Source of the DNA: Paenibacillus alvei DSM 29
Lineage (GTDB): Bacteria > Bacillota > Bacilli > Paenibacillales > Paenibacillaceae
Length of the DNA stretch: 64,000 nt
Direction: 5' to 3'
NCBI RefSeq assembly: GCF_000293805.1
Contig: NZ_AMBZ01000009.1
Location: 124,001 to 188,000 of the forward strand
Shown here: positions 45,413 through 54,062 of the stretch, piece after piece
How the letters are laid out: every line of letters begins with the position of its first letter
How positions within the stretch are numbered: the stretch's first letter is position 1
Position numbers and translations under genes: made by a program
Notes under the pieces: model-generated
What the model was told of the DNA's origin: nothing
Database searches by the model: none
What the model saw: the letters and a program-made list of their open reading frames with translations, nothing else

Positions 45413-46069
45413 ATGAAAAATAAAGGGTATATTCCGGCTATGAAGTTCCATTGGTTAACCCCTGTATATGATCCGGTGTTAAAATGGGCTATGAAAGAGA
45501 ACAAGTTCAAGACCCATTTGGTTCAGCAAGGGAATATAAAGCCAGGTCAACGTATTCTCGATTTGGCTTGTGGAACGGGTACATTAACGCTAATGTTGAA
45601 GCAAGCGCAGGGGGAAGCTGAAATTGTAGGGCTTGATGCTGACCCAGAGATATTGGCGATTGCGAAGAATAAGGCAGTACAGAATAAGGTGGACATTGAT
45701 TTTCAGCAAGGAATGTCCACGGATCTCCCTTTTCCAGATGCTCATTTGGATCAAGTTTTTTCAAGTCTCTTTTTCCACCATTTAACCCTCGAAATGAAGC
45801 GCCTAACGGTAGAAGAACTGCATCGCACCTTGCGTCCTGGCGGGACGATTAATATCATTGATTTTGATAAACCGCAAAATAGTTTGATGCGTCTTGCCTT
45901 TTACCCGATTCAATGGCTGGATGGCTTCATAACGACCCGGGATCACGTCCACGGTATTCTTCCTGAATTGTACCAGGAAAGTGGATTTGAGAATGTGCAG
46001 CAAACCGGTCAGTTTGCGACTATCTTCGGTACGATGCGCTCCTATCGTGCACAGAAGCCGTCGGTATAA
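45413..46069 (+). CDS. Class I SAM-dependent methyltransferase (UbiE/ArsM-like fold)
   Basis: 218 residues. Motif I is ILDLACGTGTLTLMLKQA, then the acidic VGLDADPEILAIAK, DLPFPDAHLDQVFSSLFFHH and LHRTLRPGGTINIIDFDKP. Substrate is not predictable; small-molecule methylation is likely. Downstream hairpin at 46160-46194. Possible start and weak AAAGGGG site upstream; no other in-frame start fits. Confidence 0.88.
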   Translation: MKNKGYIPAMKFHWLTPVYDPVLKWAMKENKFKTHLVQQGNIKPGQRILDLACGTGTLTLMLKQAQGEAEIVGLDADPEILAIAKNKAVQNKVDIDFQQGMSTDLPFPDAHLDQVFSSLFFHHLTLEMKRLTVEELHRTLRPGGTINIIDFDKPQNSLMRLAFYPIQWLDGFITTRDHVHGILPELYQESGFENVQQTGQFATIFGTMRSYRAQKPSV

Positions 46070-46159
46070 TGGCATCCTTATTTCATACAACATGAATGAA
46101 AATTGTTCTAATCTGCTCTATTGAAAAAGATATATTCTTTCTATCACATTCCCATGTAA

Positions 46160-46194
46160 AAACGACTCTGACGCAAATTGCGAAAGAGTCGTTT
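46160..46194 (+). terminator. Hairpin downstream of the methyltransferase
   Basis: AAACGACTCT and AGAGTCGTTT pair, with a further CGC/GCG inner stem, then a T-rich GTTTGTTCG stretch. It also lies just before the YceI-like gene. Confidence 0.6.
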
Positions 46195-46212
46195 GTTCGT
46201 TCTGTATTAAAT

Positions 46213-46749
46213 ATGAAAAAGAAGCATATTATTTTAGTTTTAGCTTTTTTGGTCGTTGCGCACGGATTCGGCACATATGCGGCGCTTGACCGTTATTTGA
46301 GCAGCAATGCTGAGGTCGAGATTGTAATGGAAATGCCAAATGCGTCAGTGAATGCAGATGGAACGGACTCCGCTGCGAAGCCGGCAGGAAAGACGTTCTC
46401 GACTAATGAGCCGAACGGAAAATGGAATGTCGATCTGATGAATATGGAGGTCATGTCCGGTGAAGGAGTCGTCGACATGGCTTCGCTTGATTCCGGAAAT
46501 ACCAGCGAGATGGCCATGTGAAGGAGCGCGAAGCTTTGTCGGCGGTTGACACATATCCGCAAGCAACATTCTCGACTAAATCTTCTACACCGTTACCGCC
46601 AGACCTTACCGATAAACTTCGAATCAGAGGCTATGTACAAGGATGGCCAATAACTTCTATCCGGTAAGACAAAAGTGACTTTTGCCGACTTCAGCATGAC
46701 TAGTCTTCATTCTATCTTTTTAGATACTAAGAATGAATTAGCTGTATAG
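46213..46749 (+). CDS. YceI-like exported protein (two frameshifts)
   Basis: ATG 46213 begins a signal anchor (MKKKHIILVLAFLVVAHGFG). Across three frames the YceI pattern can be followed: GKWNVDLMNMEVMSGEGVV, DMASLDSGNTSEMAM, KEREALSAVDTYPQATFSTK, DKLRIRGYVQGWPITSI and KTKVTFADFSMTS. One base missing near 46518 (G should be GG) and one near 46663 (GG should be GGG) restores about 178 codons ending at TAG 46747. YceI proteins bind isoprenoid-like lipids in a lipocalin-like barrel. No good ribosome site was found, so the start is uncertain. 46750-47104 contains no further gene. Confidence 0.6.
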
Positions 46750-47104
46750 TTGGAACTATTTTGCAAAAAGCTAAAAGCTGATGGAGAAACATATTTTAAT
46801 AGAAACGGCAATCCCGCAGTATCTTACACTTGCTGATTGTCGTTTTCTAATATGTATGGCGATATTTTGTTTAAGGAAAACAGAAAAATCCGTATTGATC
46901 CTTATTGAAATTATGTTATTATTTACCATGTAGATATTCCTGTTCTTTATGTAATTGATTTTACGCAAGACATATTACACTAAGAATGGGAGCTTTTTTA
47001 ATTCCAGGTTGAGATCAAAAACCTGAGATTATCTCAAGTGAGGAGTGATAAAGGCTAATTGTTTGATTCTATTTCTTCTTATTTTCTATATAAGGAGGCT
47101 TTCT

Positions 47105-48349
47105 ATGAAAAAGATGATCGATAAGAAAGTATTCATGCTGGCAATTGTGATCGTAACCGTTCTTGCATTTCCTTTTACTGCTTTTGCTGCTCTAATTGCC
47201 CCATCGTTAGCGGTTAGTGCATCGAATGCAGCTTGTACCTTAAGCTGGAATACGATTAATGGAGCAACAGGTTATGATATTTATCGCAATGGCAATTGGT
47301 ATAAATGGACAAATACGTTGTCCTACGCTGATACGGGATTGACCAACGGATCAACCTATACGTATGCAGTTGCTGCGCAAAATGATAAAACTAGTCCTGT
47401 AGAGACATCTCCGCAAAGCACCAGCAAAGCTTGCACGCCGACTGCCTCAGGCGGCAGCACATTGCCCGCCCCTACTTTATCGCTTCGTGCATCGAATGGA
47501 ACCTGCAGCTTAAGCTGGAATGCTATCAATGGCGCTACAGGCTATGACGTCTATCGCAATGGCGATTGGTATAAATGGACCAGCGCTTTGTCCTTTTCCG
47601 ATACGGGATTGACGAACGGAACAACCTATACGTATACCGTTGCCGCACAGAATGACACGACAACTCCTGTTACTACTTCGCCGCAAAGCTCCAGTAAAAC
47701 TTGCAAACCTGTTTCTGACGGTACCGGTGGCGGCTTTGTCGTTACCGAGGCTCAATTCAATCAAATGTTTCCTAACCGCAATCCATTCTATACTTATTCC
47801 GGTTTTGTATCCGCTCTGTCCTCCTACCCTGCCTTTGCCAATACAGGAAGCGACACGATTAAAAAACAAGAAGCTGCTGCTTTTCTAGGAAATGTAGCCC
47901 AAGAAACAGGACATTTAAAATACATCGTCGAGTTGGATACGGCAAATTATCCGTTTTATTGCGATAACAAAAATGTTCAGTATCCATGTGCTCCTGGTAA
48001 GCAGTACTATGGAAGAGGCCCGCTCCAAATAAGTTGGAACTACAACTATGGTGCCGCTGGCGCTGCATTGGGACTTCCGCTACTGACCAATCCAGACTTG
48101 GTCGCGCAGGATTCTTCAGTAGCATGGAAAACGGCCTTGTGGTTCTGGAACACACAGAACGGAGCAGGAACGATGACTCCACATAATGCAATTGTCAACG
48201 GCGCAGGCTTCGGGGAGACTATCCGTTCCATTAATGGGACACAGGAATGTAACGGCTCAAATCCAGCCGCAGTAGAGAACCGAATCAATTTCTTCACGAA
48301 TTTCGCTAAACTGCTCGGTATCTCAACGGGAAGCAAACTCAGATGCTAG
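47105..48349 (+). CDS. Secreted GH19 chitinase with two fibronectin type III repeats
   Basis: 414 residues from ATG 47105, AAGGAGG six bases upstream. Signal peptide of about 30 residues ending near AFAA. Two FN3-like repeats follow (WNTINGATGYDIYRNGNW and WNAINGATGYDVYRNGDW), nearly identical to each other also in DNA. The catalytic GH19 domain starts near residue 215 (FVVTEAQFNQMFP), with the acid Glu in FLGNVAQETGHLKYI and the chitin-site segment YYGRGPLQISWNYNYGAA. It hydrolyses chitin or related GlcNAc polymers outside the cell, and would aid fungal antagonism or nutrient use. Confidence 0.93.
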   Translation: MKKMIDKKVFMLAIVIVTVLAFPFTAFAALIAPSLAVSASNAACTLSWNTINGATGYDIYRNGNWYKWTNTLSYADTGLTNGSTYTYAVAAQNDKTSPVETSPQSTSKACTPTASGGSTLPAPTLSLRASNGTCSLSWNAINGATGYDVYRNGDWYKWTSALSFSDTGLTNGTTYTYTVAAQNDTTTPVTTSPQSSSKTCKPVSDGTGGGFVVTEAQFNQMFPNRNPFYTYSGFVSALSSYPAFANTGSDTIKKQEAAAFLGNVAQETGHLKYIVELDTANYPFYCDNKNVQYPCAPGKQYYGRGPLQISWNYNYGAAGAALGLPLLTNPDLVAQDSSVAWKTALWFWNTQNGAGTMTPHNAIVNGAGFGETIRSINGTQECNGSNPAAVENRINFFTNFAKLLGISTGSKLRC

Positions 48350-48428
48350 TTTTAGCATTGGTGTATATGGCACTCGTATGACTACCAAAGGACTATCAAA
48401 GCAGTGTTTCATGTGAATTCATACAATA

Positions 48429-48469
48429 AAAAAACCGACTCTGTCATATAGCGTCAGAGTCGGTTTTTT
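48429..48469. terminator. Strong bidirectional terminator
   Basis: AAAAAACCGACTCTG and CAGAGTCGGTTTTTT pair perfectly around eleven bases between convergent genes. Confidence 0.93.
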
Positions 48470-48479
48470 ACATTATCAG

Positions 48480-50036
48480 TTAAAATACTTTCGTTGTCCA
48501 GGACTCACAGTTCCATGTTTCTGTCACGATATCACGATAGAATTCAGGTTCGTGAGAAATTAGCAGGACGCTGCCCTTGTATGCCTTAAGAGCACGCTTC
48601 AGCTCTTCCTTTGCATCGACGTCCAAATGGTTCGTAGGCTCGTCAAGTACAAGCAAGTTCGTCTCTACGTTAATGAGCTTGCACAGGCGAACTTTCGCCT
48701 TTTCCCCACCACTAAGCACAGCAATTTTACTCTCAATATGCTTCGTTGTCAGACCGCACTTAGCGAGTGCTGCACGTACTTCGAATTGCGTAAAGGAAGG
48801 GAACTCTTTCCAGATTTCTTCGATACATGTATTGTAGTTTGTATCTTTTACTTCCTGCTCGAAGTATCCGATGTCCAGGTTATCGCCCTTCTCTACGGAG
48901 CCCGAGATTGCAGGAATTTCGCCCAAGATACTGCGAAGCAATGTCGTCTTCCCGATACCGTTCGCGCCGACGAAGGCGATCTTCTGGCCGCGCTCCATAC
49001 GGAGGTTCAATGGACGGGACAATGGCTCATTGTAACCAATAACCAAGTCCTTCGTCTCGAATACAAGCTTGCTGGAAGCACGGGAATCCTTGAAGTTGAA
49101 CTGCGGCTTCGGCTTCTCCTTTGCCAGTTCGATCACTTCCATCTTGTCGAGCTTCTTCTGACGGGACATCGCCATGTTGCGTGTCGCGACACTGGCTTTG
49201 TTGCGTGCAACGAAGTCTTTCAAGTCAGCGATCTCCTGCTGCTGGCGCTTATAGGCAGATTCCAGCTGCTGCTTCTTCATTTCATAGACTTCCTGGAACT
49301 TGTCGTAGTCACCCACGTAGCGGTTAAGCTCCTGGTTCTCCATATGGTAGATCAGGTTAATAACGCTGTTCAGGAACGGAATATCATGTGAGATGAGAAT
49401 GAACGCATTCTCATACGCTTGCAGATAACGCTTGAGCCATTCGATATGCTGCTCATCCAAATAGTTCGTAGGCTCGTCCAAGAGCAGGATGTCTGGCTTC
49501 TCAAGCAAGAGCTTCGCGAGCAGCACCTTCGTACGCTGACCGCCGCTCAAGTCGTGTACGTCTTTATCTAAGCCGATATCAACCAAGCCAAGTCCGCGGG
49601 CCGTCTCTTCGACCTTCGCATCGATCAAGTAGAAGTCTTGATTCGTGAGCGTATCTTGAATCGTACCGACTTCCTCTAGAAGCTTCTCCAGTTCTTCTGG
49701 AGTTACGTCTCCCATTTTTCCATACATATCGTTCATTTCTTGTTCCATATCAAATAAATATTGGAACGCGCTTCTCAATACATCGCGAATCGTTAATCCT
49801 TTGCTAAGTACGGCATGCTGATCAAGATAGCCGACGCGTACGCGCTTGGACCATTCAACTTTGCCTTCATCCGGTTGCAGCTTGCCGGTAATAATATTCA
49901 TAAAAGTGGACTTGCCTTCTCCATTGGCGCCAATAAGTCCAATGTGCTCGCCCTTGAGCAGGCGGAAGGATACGTCCTTGAAGATCGCACGGTCTCCAAA
50001 GCCGTGGCTGAGTCGTTCTACGTTTAATATGCTCAT
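48480..50036 (-). CDS. ABC-F ATPase, YkpA/YbiT type
   Basis: 518 residues, two ATP-binding cassettes and no membrane segment. First cassette: IGANGEGKST, LSGGQRTKVLLAKLLL, DILLLDEPTNYLD; second: VGANGIGKTT, LSGGEKAKVRL, LVLDEPTNHLD. The linker between them (about residues 235-310) is the ribosomal P-site interaction motif region. These are soluble translation factors acting on the ribosome; housekeeping rather than resistance is favoured by similarity to YkpA. A few C-terminal residues (WNCESWTTKVF) look unlike the family and may reflect a late frame change. Confidence 0.92.
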   Translation of the reverse strand: MSILNVERLSHGFGDRAIFKDVSFRLLKGEHIGLIGANGEGKSTFMNIITGKLQPDEGKVEWSKRVRVGYLDQHAVLSKGLTIRDVLRSAFQYLFDMEQEMNDMYGKMGDVTPEELEKLLEEVGTIQDTLTNQDFYLIDAKVEETARGLGLVDIGLDKDVHDLSGGQRTKVLLAKLLLEKPDILLLDEPTNYLDEQHIEWLKRYLQAYENAFILISHDIPFLNSVINLIYHMENQELNRYVGDYDKFQEVYEMKKQQLESAYKRQQQEIADLKDFVARNKASVATRNMAMSRQKKLDKMEVIELAKEKPKPQFNFKDSRASSKLVFETKDLVIGYNEPLSRPLNLRMERGQKIAFVGANGIGKTTLLRSILGEIPAISGSVEKGDNLDIGYFEQEVKDTNYNTCIEEIWKEFPSFTQFEVRAALAKCGLTTKHIESKIAVLSGGEKAKVRLCKLINVETNLLVLDEPTNHLDVDAKEELKRALKAYKGSVLLISHEPEFYRDIVTETWNCESWTTKVF

Positions 50037-50220
50037 TCATGACACCTTTTCTTTTATTCTTTGTACTCGATATATTATAAACGTTATCGAGCTTAAAAGT
50101 AAGCGTAAATTCACTTAGCCGCATTATGAACGAAAATCATTCACTTTCCGAATCGTTGTGCCGAGTTCGTATGTACATTATGACTCCCTTCTTCAAAAAA
50201 GTATAAATGAATCATCATCT

Positions 50221-50249
50221 TTGACAAATGATCGCCTTTCGAATAAAAT
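50221..50249 (+). promoter_or_regulatory. Sigma-A promoter of the tetR gene
   Basis: TTGACA, 17 bases, TAAAAT; 48 bases upstream of the predicted translation start. Confidence 0.8.
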
Positions 50250-50268
50250 GAATGATAGTCAGTCATTT
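50246..50268. promoter_or_regulatory. TetR operator A
   Basis: AAATGAATGA, TAG, TCAGTCATTT: ten-base arms differing at one position from a perfect palindrome. It overlaps the -10 end of the tetR promoter, so autorepression is expected. Confidence 0.75.
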
Positions 50269-50296
50269 GTGATCGAGTTAGAAGGAGGTCATACTC

Positions 50297-50878
50297 ATCG
50301 AAGACAAAAAGGAACGTATTGTTCGTGCGGCTATAGAAGTATTGTGCAGCAAAGGCATTGAAAAGACGAAGGTATCTGATATCGTGAAGGGAGCCGGTAT
50401 TGCACAGGGCACATTTTATCTTTACTTCCCTTCTAAGCTGGCTGTCATGCCATCCATTGCAGAAGTCATGGTGCAGAAGATTATTGAGGCGCTGCAAAGC
50501 TCGGTTGATCAGGACGCCCCCGTTCATGAACAGGTTAAATCATTTATTGCAACCGTATTCCAGCTTCATCATGATGGCCGAGAGCAATTAGCGCTGTTGT
50601 ATGCAGGATTGGCTTCCAGTGAGCATTTAAAGGAATGGGAATCCATTTATAAGCCTTACTATGATTGGGTTTCTGCACTATTGGAAAAGGCTCAAGCCAA
50701 TGGCACAATTCGGAAATCGCTAAATACAGCTAGAACGGCACGGATTGTAATTGGAGCTATTGAATCCGCAGCTGAGCAAGTATATCTGTTCGATCAAGCA
50801 GATGAATCAGAAATACAAGCGCAAGCGGAAGAAGTATACGCCTTCGTCACTCACGCACTTGGGATTCAGGGCCTGTAG
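50297..50878 (+). CDS. TetR-family repressor of the SMR pair (non-canonical start)
   Basis: A TetR helix-turn-helix (KVSDIVKGAGIAQGTFYLYF) lies near the N-terminus. The first TetR helix (EDKKERIVRAAIEVLCSKG) precedes the first ordinary start codon (TTG 50342), so the real start must be earlier. AAGGAGGT at 50282-50289 is followed after seven bases by ATC (50297), giving IEDKKERIVRAA. ATC starts are rare but known; a base-call error (ATC for ATG) is the alternative. The C-terminal ligand domain ends in HALGIQGL. Two matched operators and the adjacent SMR genes mirror B. subtilis yvdT-yvdS-yvdR. Confidence 0.85.
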   Translation: MEDKKERIVRAAIEVLCSKGIEKTKVSDIVKGAGIAQGTFYLYFPSKLAVMPSIAEVMVQKIIEALQSSVDQDAPVHEQVKSFIATVFQLHHDGREQLALLYAGLASSEHLKEWESIYKPYYDWVSALLEKAQANGTIRKSLNTARTARIVIGAIESAAEQVYLFDQADESEIQAQAEEVYAFVTHALGIQGL

Positions 50879-50904
50879 TTCAAGGGCCTAACTTTTTGTC
50901 TATA

Positions 50905-50927
50905 AAATGACTGAATGTCATTCATAT
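50905..50927. promoter_or_regulatory. TetR operator B, before the SMR genes
   Basis: AAATGACTGA, ATG, TCATTCATAT: the same 10-3-10 layout as operator A with two arm mismatches. It lies 18 bases before the first SMR start. Confidence 0.7.
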
Positions 50928-50944
50928 TAGGAGGGGCGTAAAAC

Positions 50945-51292
50945 ATGAATCGTTCTTGGATGTATGTCATACTCACTTGCCTGTTCGAGCTGCTGTGGGT
51001 TTTCGGTTTTAATGTGGCTTCATCGTGGTGGCATTGGGCTATCATTCTCGGAATTATCACAGTAGATTTTCATTTCTTGGCAAAGGCTTGCGAGAAGCTT
51101 CCTACCGGTACCGTTTATGCGATCTTCGCAGGAGCTGGAACAGTCGGTACTGCACTGATGGATGTATTGTTCTTTGGCGGGAGTCTTAGCGCAGGCAAAA
51201 TTGTATTTATGATCGTACTGATTGCAGGCGTAATTGGGCTTAAATTGGCGGATCAAGCTGGCTCGGATAAACAACAGAAAGGAGTTGCGTAA
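50945..51292 (+). CDS. Small multidrug resistance (SMR) subunit 1
   Basis: 115 residues, four membrane helices. The conserved membrane Glu lies in helix 1 (CLFELLWVFGFNVAS), and GTVYAIFAGAGTVGTALMDV is the SMR signature. A short charged tail follows. It is paired with a second, differently oriented SMR gene starting two bases after its stop, so the two form a heteromeric proton antiporter. Possible exports are quaternary ammonium or guanidinium-type cations. Confidence 0.92.
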   Translation: MNRSWMYVILTCLFELLWVFGFNVASSWWHWAIILGIITVDFHFLAKACEKLPTGTVYAIFAGAGTVGTALMDVLFFGGSLSAGKIVFMIVLIAGVIGLKLADQAGSDKQQKGVA

Positions 51293-51294
51293 CG

Positions 51295-51609
51295 ATGGGT
51301 TGGCTGTTTGTATTCTTGGCAGCAATGTGCGAGATGGTCGGGGTAGTCGGACTAAAGAAGTACTCCCAGCATAGAACGCTGCAAAATGGAGTATTCTTCT
51401 TAGGAGGATTCGGTGCTTCATTCGCCCTCCTCTATACTTCATTCCTGTATCTTCAGGTTAGTATCAGCTATGCAGTATGGGTCGGGATCGGCACAGCAGG
51501 AGCCGTGCTTATCAACATGATTTTCTTCGGTGAAAGCAAAAGCCCTGCACGGATCGTGAGCCTCATCGCCATTATCATTGGGGTTACGGGTTTAAAAGCA
51601 TTGTCCTGA
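51295..51609 (+). CDS. Small multidrug resistance (SMR) subunit 2
   Basis: 104 residues, four membrane helices; Glu in MCEMVGVVGLKKYSQ and signature ISYAVWVGIGTAGAVLINMI. AAAGGAG ten bases upstream lies inside the partner gene, so they are translationally coupled. Resembles YkkD/YvdR. Confidence 0.92.
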   Translation: MGWLFVFLAAMCEMVGVVGLKKYSQHRTLQNGVFFLGGFGASFALLYTSFLYLQVSISYAVWVGIGTAGAVLINMIFFGESKSPARIVSLIAIIIGVTGLKALS

Positions 51610-51641
51610 TGAGCTTCTGAGGACACAACTGAACAAAAAAC

Positions 51642-51674
51642 AATAAGCCGCCAAGTCGAACTTAGCGGCTTATT
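51642..51674. terminator. Bidirectional terminator
   Basis: AATAAGCCGC and GCGGCTTATT pair around 13 bases, separating the SMR genes from the convergent ABC-F gene. Confidence 0.85.
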
Positions 51675-51691
51675 TAGATGCTTCACTACGT

Positions 51692-53146
51692 TTACATCAA
51701 ATGCAACTTGTGATCCGAGAGATGGAAGTGAACTTCAGCTGCATGCTCCACGAACTTCTTGTCGTGCGTAACGAAGATGATCGTCCCCTCATATCCGGAA
51801 ATGAACCGTTCCAGTGCTTCAACAGCATAGATATCTAAAAAGTTGGTCGGTTCATCCAACAATAGAATGTTATACTCGCCTAGGAATAGCAGGCATAGCT
51901 GGAGACGAATCGATTCCCCACCGCTCAAGGATCGAACACTCTTCTGAATGTCAGTCCCGATGAACTGCATAGCATGCAGCACACCTCGCAAAAATCCTTC
52001 CTCATAGTCGGAGCCATTTTTGACGAATTGCAGCACGGTCTCATTGCTTGTAAATTGATAACTCATTTGACGGAACCATCCCATTTTCGCTTTTGGAGAA
52101 ATGGTTAAGCCTGCCCCCGCATTTGCAATATGCTCCAATAAGGAGCTTTTTCCGCTGCCGTTTGCTCCAGTAATTGCTATTTTCTTTCCCAACGGAAACT
52201 GGAAGTTTACATCTTTTAGCAAAATAGTATCGCCTATCTGGAGTGTTAGTCTGTCTGCCATAATGGGATATTTATTGTGCAATTCCAATGCTTTCGCTTG
52301 GCGGAACACGATTTGTCGGTCTTCCTGCACGGCTTCTACTTTTTGTAGCTTTTCCATGCGATGTTCAATTGCGCGCGCGGCACGATGGACTGCTTTTTGG
52401 CTGGTGCCTTTCGATTTTGTTTCGAACATGCGGTTTGCCAGTGTCTTCGACTCTTTCCTTGACATGCTGCCTGCCTGCGCAATCTTTTCGGCCTTTTTCA
52501 TTTTCTCTTGTGCAGCTTTTTCTAGGCGGTTCTTCTCCTTGATGAACTGCTCATGAGCTTGCATCTGCTGTTCGCGCTCCAACCGCTTCTGTTCGATGTA
52601 ACCGCTGTAGTTCCCTGCGTACACACGTACCTTGCCTTCATGAACTTCCCAAATCGTAGTAACAAGCTCATCCAGTACGACACGGTCATGACTGATCAGG
52701 ACAAGCGCTCCGCAGTAATAGCGCAGCTCATCGAGCAGGAATGCAATGCCTTCTTGATCCAAATGGGTTGTCGGCTCATCGATGAGCAACGCTTCGTAAT
52801 AATGAGTCAGCAAGTGCGCCAGCTTCAGCCTTGTCTGCTCCCCGCCGCTTAACCCCTCAGTACAATTCGGAACCGCCAATCTGCCTAGTAACGCTGGATC
52901 TGCTTCAGCATCTGCTGGCGCCTCCATTTGCTCAAACAAGCCAAACTCGACATGCCGTTTCACGTTTCCGCTCATGGGTTGAACAATACCTGCAAGCAGC
53001 TTGAGAAGCGTGCTCTTTCCTGCCCCGTTCTTGCCAACGATGCCAATACGGTCAAACTGATGTACAGCTAACCGGTCTATCCTGAATACCTCTTTATCTA
53101 AATACGTCACTTCGACGTTTGCGAGTTCAAAACAAATGTGTTCCAT
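51692..53146 (-). CDS. ABC-F protein of the antibiotic-resistance (Vga/VmlR-like) type
   Basis: 484 residues with two cassettes: VGKNGAGKST, LSGGEQTRLKLAHLL, EALLIDEPTTHLD; and TGANGSGKSS, LSGGESIRLQLCLLF, ILLLDEPTNFLD. The inter-domain linker (about 200-285) is long and Lys/Glu-rich, as in target-protecting ABC-F proteins (Vga, Lsa, VmlR), which displace pleuromutilin, lincosamide or streptogramin drugs from the ribosome. The presence of a leader peptide and attenuator hairpins upstream (53177-53264) strongly supports a drug-inducible role. GGAGG stands ten bases before ATG 53146. Confidence 0.9.
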   Translation of the reverse strand: MEHICFELANVEVTYLDKEVFRIDRLAVHQFDRIGIVGKNGAGKSTLLKLLAGIVQPMSGNVKRHVEFGLFEQMEAPADAEADPALLGRLAVPNCTEGLSGGEQTRLKLAHLLTHYYEALLIDEPTTHLDQEGIAFLLDELRYYCGALVLISHDRVVLDELVTTIWEVHEGKVRVYAGNYSGYIEQKRLEREQQMQAHEQFIKEKNRLEKAAQEKMKKAEKIAQAGSMSRKESKTLANRMFETKSKGTSQKAVHRAARAIEHRMEKLQKVEAVQEDRQIVFRQAKALELHNKYPIMADRLTLQIGDTILLKDVNFQFPLGKKIAITGANGSGKSSLLEHIANAGAGLTISPKAKMGWFRQMSYQFTSNETVLQFVKNGSDYEEGFLRGVLHAMQFIGTDIQKSVRSLSGGESIRLQLCLLFLGEYNILLLDEPTNFLDIYAVEALERFISGYEGTIIFVTHDKKFVEHAAEVHFHLSDHKLHLM

Positions 53147-53176
53147 CTTATATGCTACCTCCGAAATATATTCATT

Positions 53177-53240
53177 TCGTATCGATAGCCATAGGAATAG
53201 GATCGATACGAGCTTCTATCTGGTTAAGAAGAAGCCCGTA
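53177..53240 (-). promoter_or_regulatory. Attenuator: mutually exclusive hairpins
   Basis: In the transcript TACGGGCTTCT (rc of 53230-53240) can pair with AGAAGCTCGTA (rc of 53207-53217), while TCGTATCGAT (rc of 53202-53211) can pair with ATCGATACGA (rc of 53177-53186). The two alternatives share five bases. The first hairpin begins immediately after the leader stop codon, so a ribosome stalled on the leader would favour the second. Confidence 0.75.
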
Positions 53241-53264
53241 TTAATAGAACAATAAAAACTGCAC
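53241..53264 (-). CDS. Seven-residue leader peptide
   Basis: AGGAGGG, seven bases, then GTG and codons for MQFLLFY followed by TAA. Too short for a protein; its position before the hairpin pair and an ABC-F resistance gene suggests a drug-sensing leader as in vmlR or erm-type systems. Confidence 0.65.
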   Translation of the reverse strand: MQFLLFY

Positions 53265-53302
53265 GTATCTTCCCTCCTACTTTGTTTCAAGCCTATCGAG
53301 CC

Positions 53303-53340
53303 AAATGGTCTCCATTTAAAGCTACCGCATAATGGTAGCT
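53303..53340 (-). terminator. Tandem small hairpins after the GAP gene
   Basis: AGCTACC/GGTAGCT (53320-53340) and AAATGG/CCATTT (53303-53317) are adjacent perfect stems. They may end the upstream GAP transcript or be part of the ABC-F leader; the T-run is weak. Confidence 0.4.
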
Positions 53341-53372
53341 CCGTCAACAACATTACGTTTCAAAGCTAATCA

Positions 53373-54026
53373 CTATAAATTATCAATGCTGTTAAGTACC
53401 AAAATAAGTCCTGCAATACACATGACCCACGAAAGAGCCGAACCCGTGCTTGCAATCTTATCTCGAATTCTCTCCAATGGCTTCTGCATCCAACGACCGA
53501 ATAAGAGATGCAGTACAAGCAGTACAAGCGGAGGAACAATCATGACGAAATTATAAGCTGCCAGGACTGGAATCCATTGATTCGCTGGCAGATGAGCTGC
53601 GGTCATAAGGCCAATCGCAGCAAAATAAGGAAGTGCAGTCGCTACTTCAATTAATGATGTTGTAAAACCTAGTCCGATCATGGAATGGATGCTTTTGGAT
53701 TTCGGCCGGTATGGTTCGGTCGTCTTCTTCTCAGGAATTTTAAAACTGCCGATAAACAATCCTGCCCCTATAATCGTCATCAGCCAGTTGATTGTCCGGT
53801 TCTGAAATATGCCGGATACGGCTTCAAAGGCAGCATCAATGCCCAACATCAGCGATACGCCGACTGCAAAATAAAATCCTGCTACTGTAATCAAGTAAGA
53901 GAAAATAAGCGGGATAAGACCTTCCTTGACTGTAATAAGCAAATAAATCGTAACCCCCAGCGTGGCGGGACTGAGAGTGTCTAACAGTGACAACGCTCCA
54001 ACGGAAAGAAGCAATTCTATCGTCAT
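53373..54026 (-). CDS. GAP-family membrane transporter (LysE-like fold)
   Basis: 217 residues with six predicted membrane helices. The start LLLSVGALSLLDTLSPATLG and the segment SMIGLGFTTSLIEVATALPY are typical of the GAP (Sap) family, related to LysE exporters and implicated in lipid or glycolipid export in actinomycetes. Substrate here is unknown. It is second gene of a two-gene operon with a 47-residue protein, driven by a MerR-type promoter. Confidence 0.85.
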   Translation of the reverse strand: MTIELLLSVGALSLLDTLSPATLGVTIYLLITVKEGLIPLIFSYLITVAGFYFAVGVSLMLGIDAAFEAVSGIFQNRTINWLMTIIGAGLFIGSFKIPEKKTTEPYRPKSKSIHSMIGLGFTTSLIEVATALPYFAAIGLMTAAHLPANQWIPVLAAYNFVMIVPPLVLLVLHLLFGRWMQKPLERIRDKIASTGSALSWVMCIAGLILVLNSIDNL

Positions 54027-54062
54027 AATCCCCCTCCTTGTTCAAACGGTTAAGCGCGAGAA

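Noticed and set aside
48627-49391. 254-codon open frame on the plus strand inside the ABC-F gene
   Set aside because: Shadow of the ABC-F codons; composition is a mirror of the conserved cassettes and no start signal is present.
50879-50945. Guanidine (ykkC-type) riboswitch before the SMR genes
   Set aside because: Only a 60-base spacer with a TetR palindrome; too short and lacking the conserved riboswitch elements.
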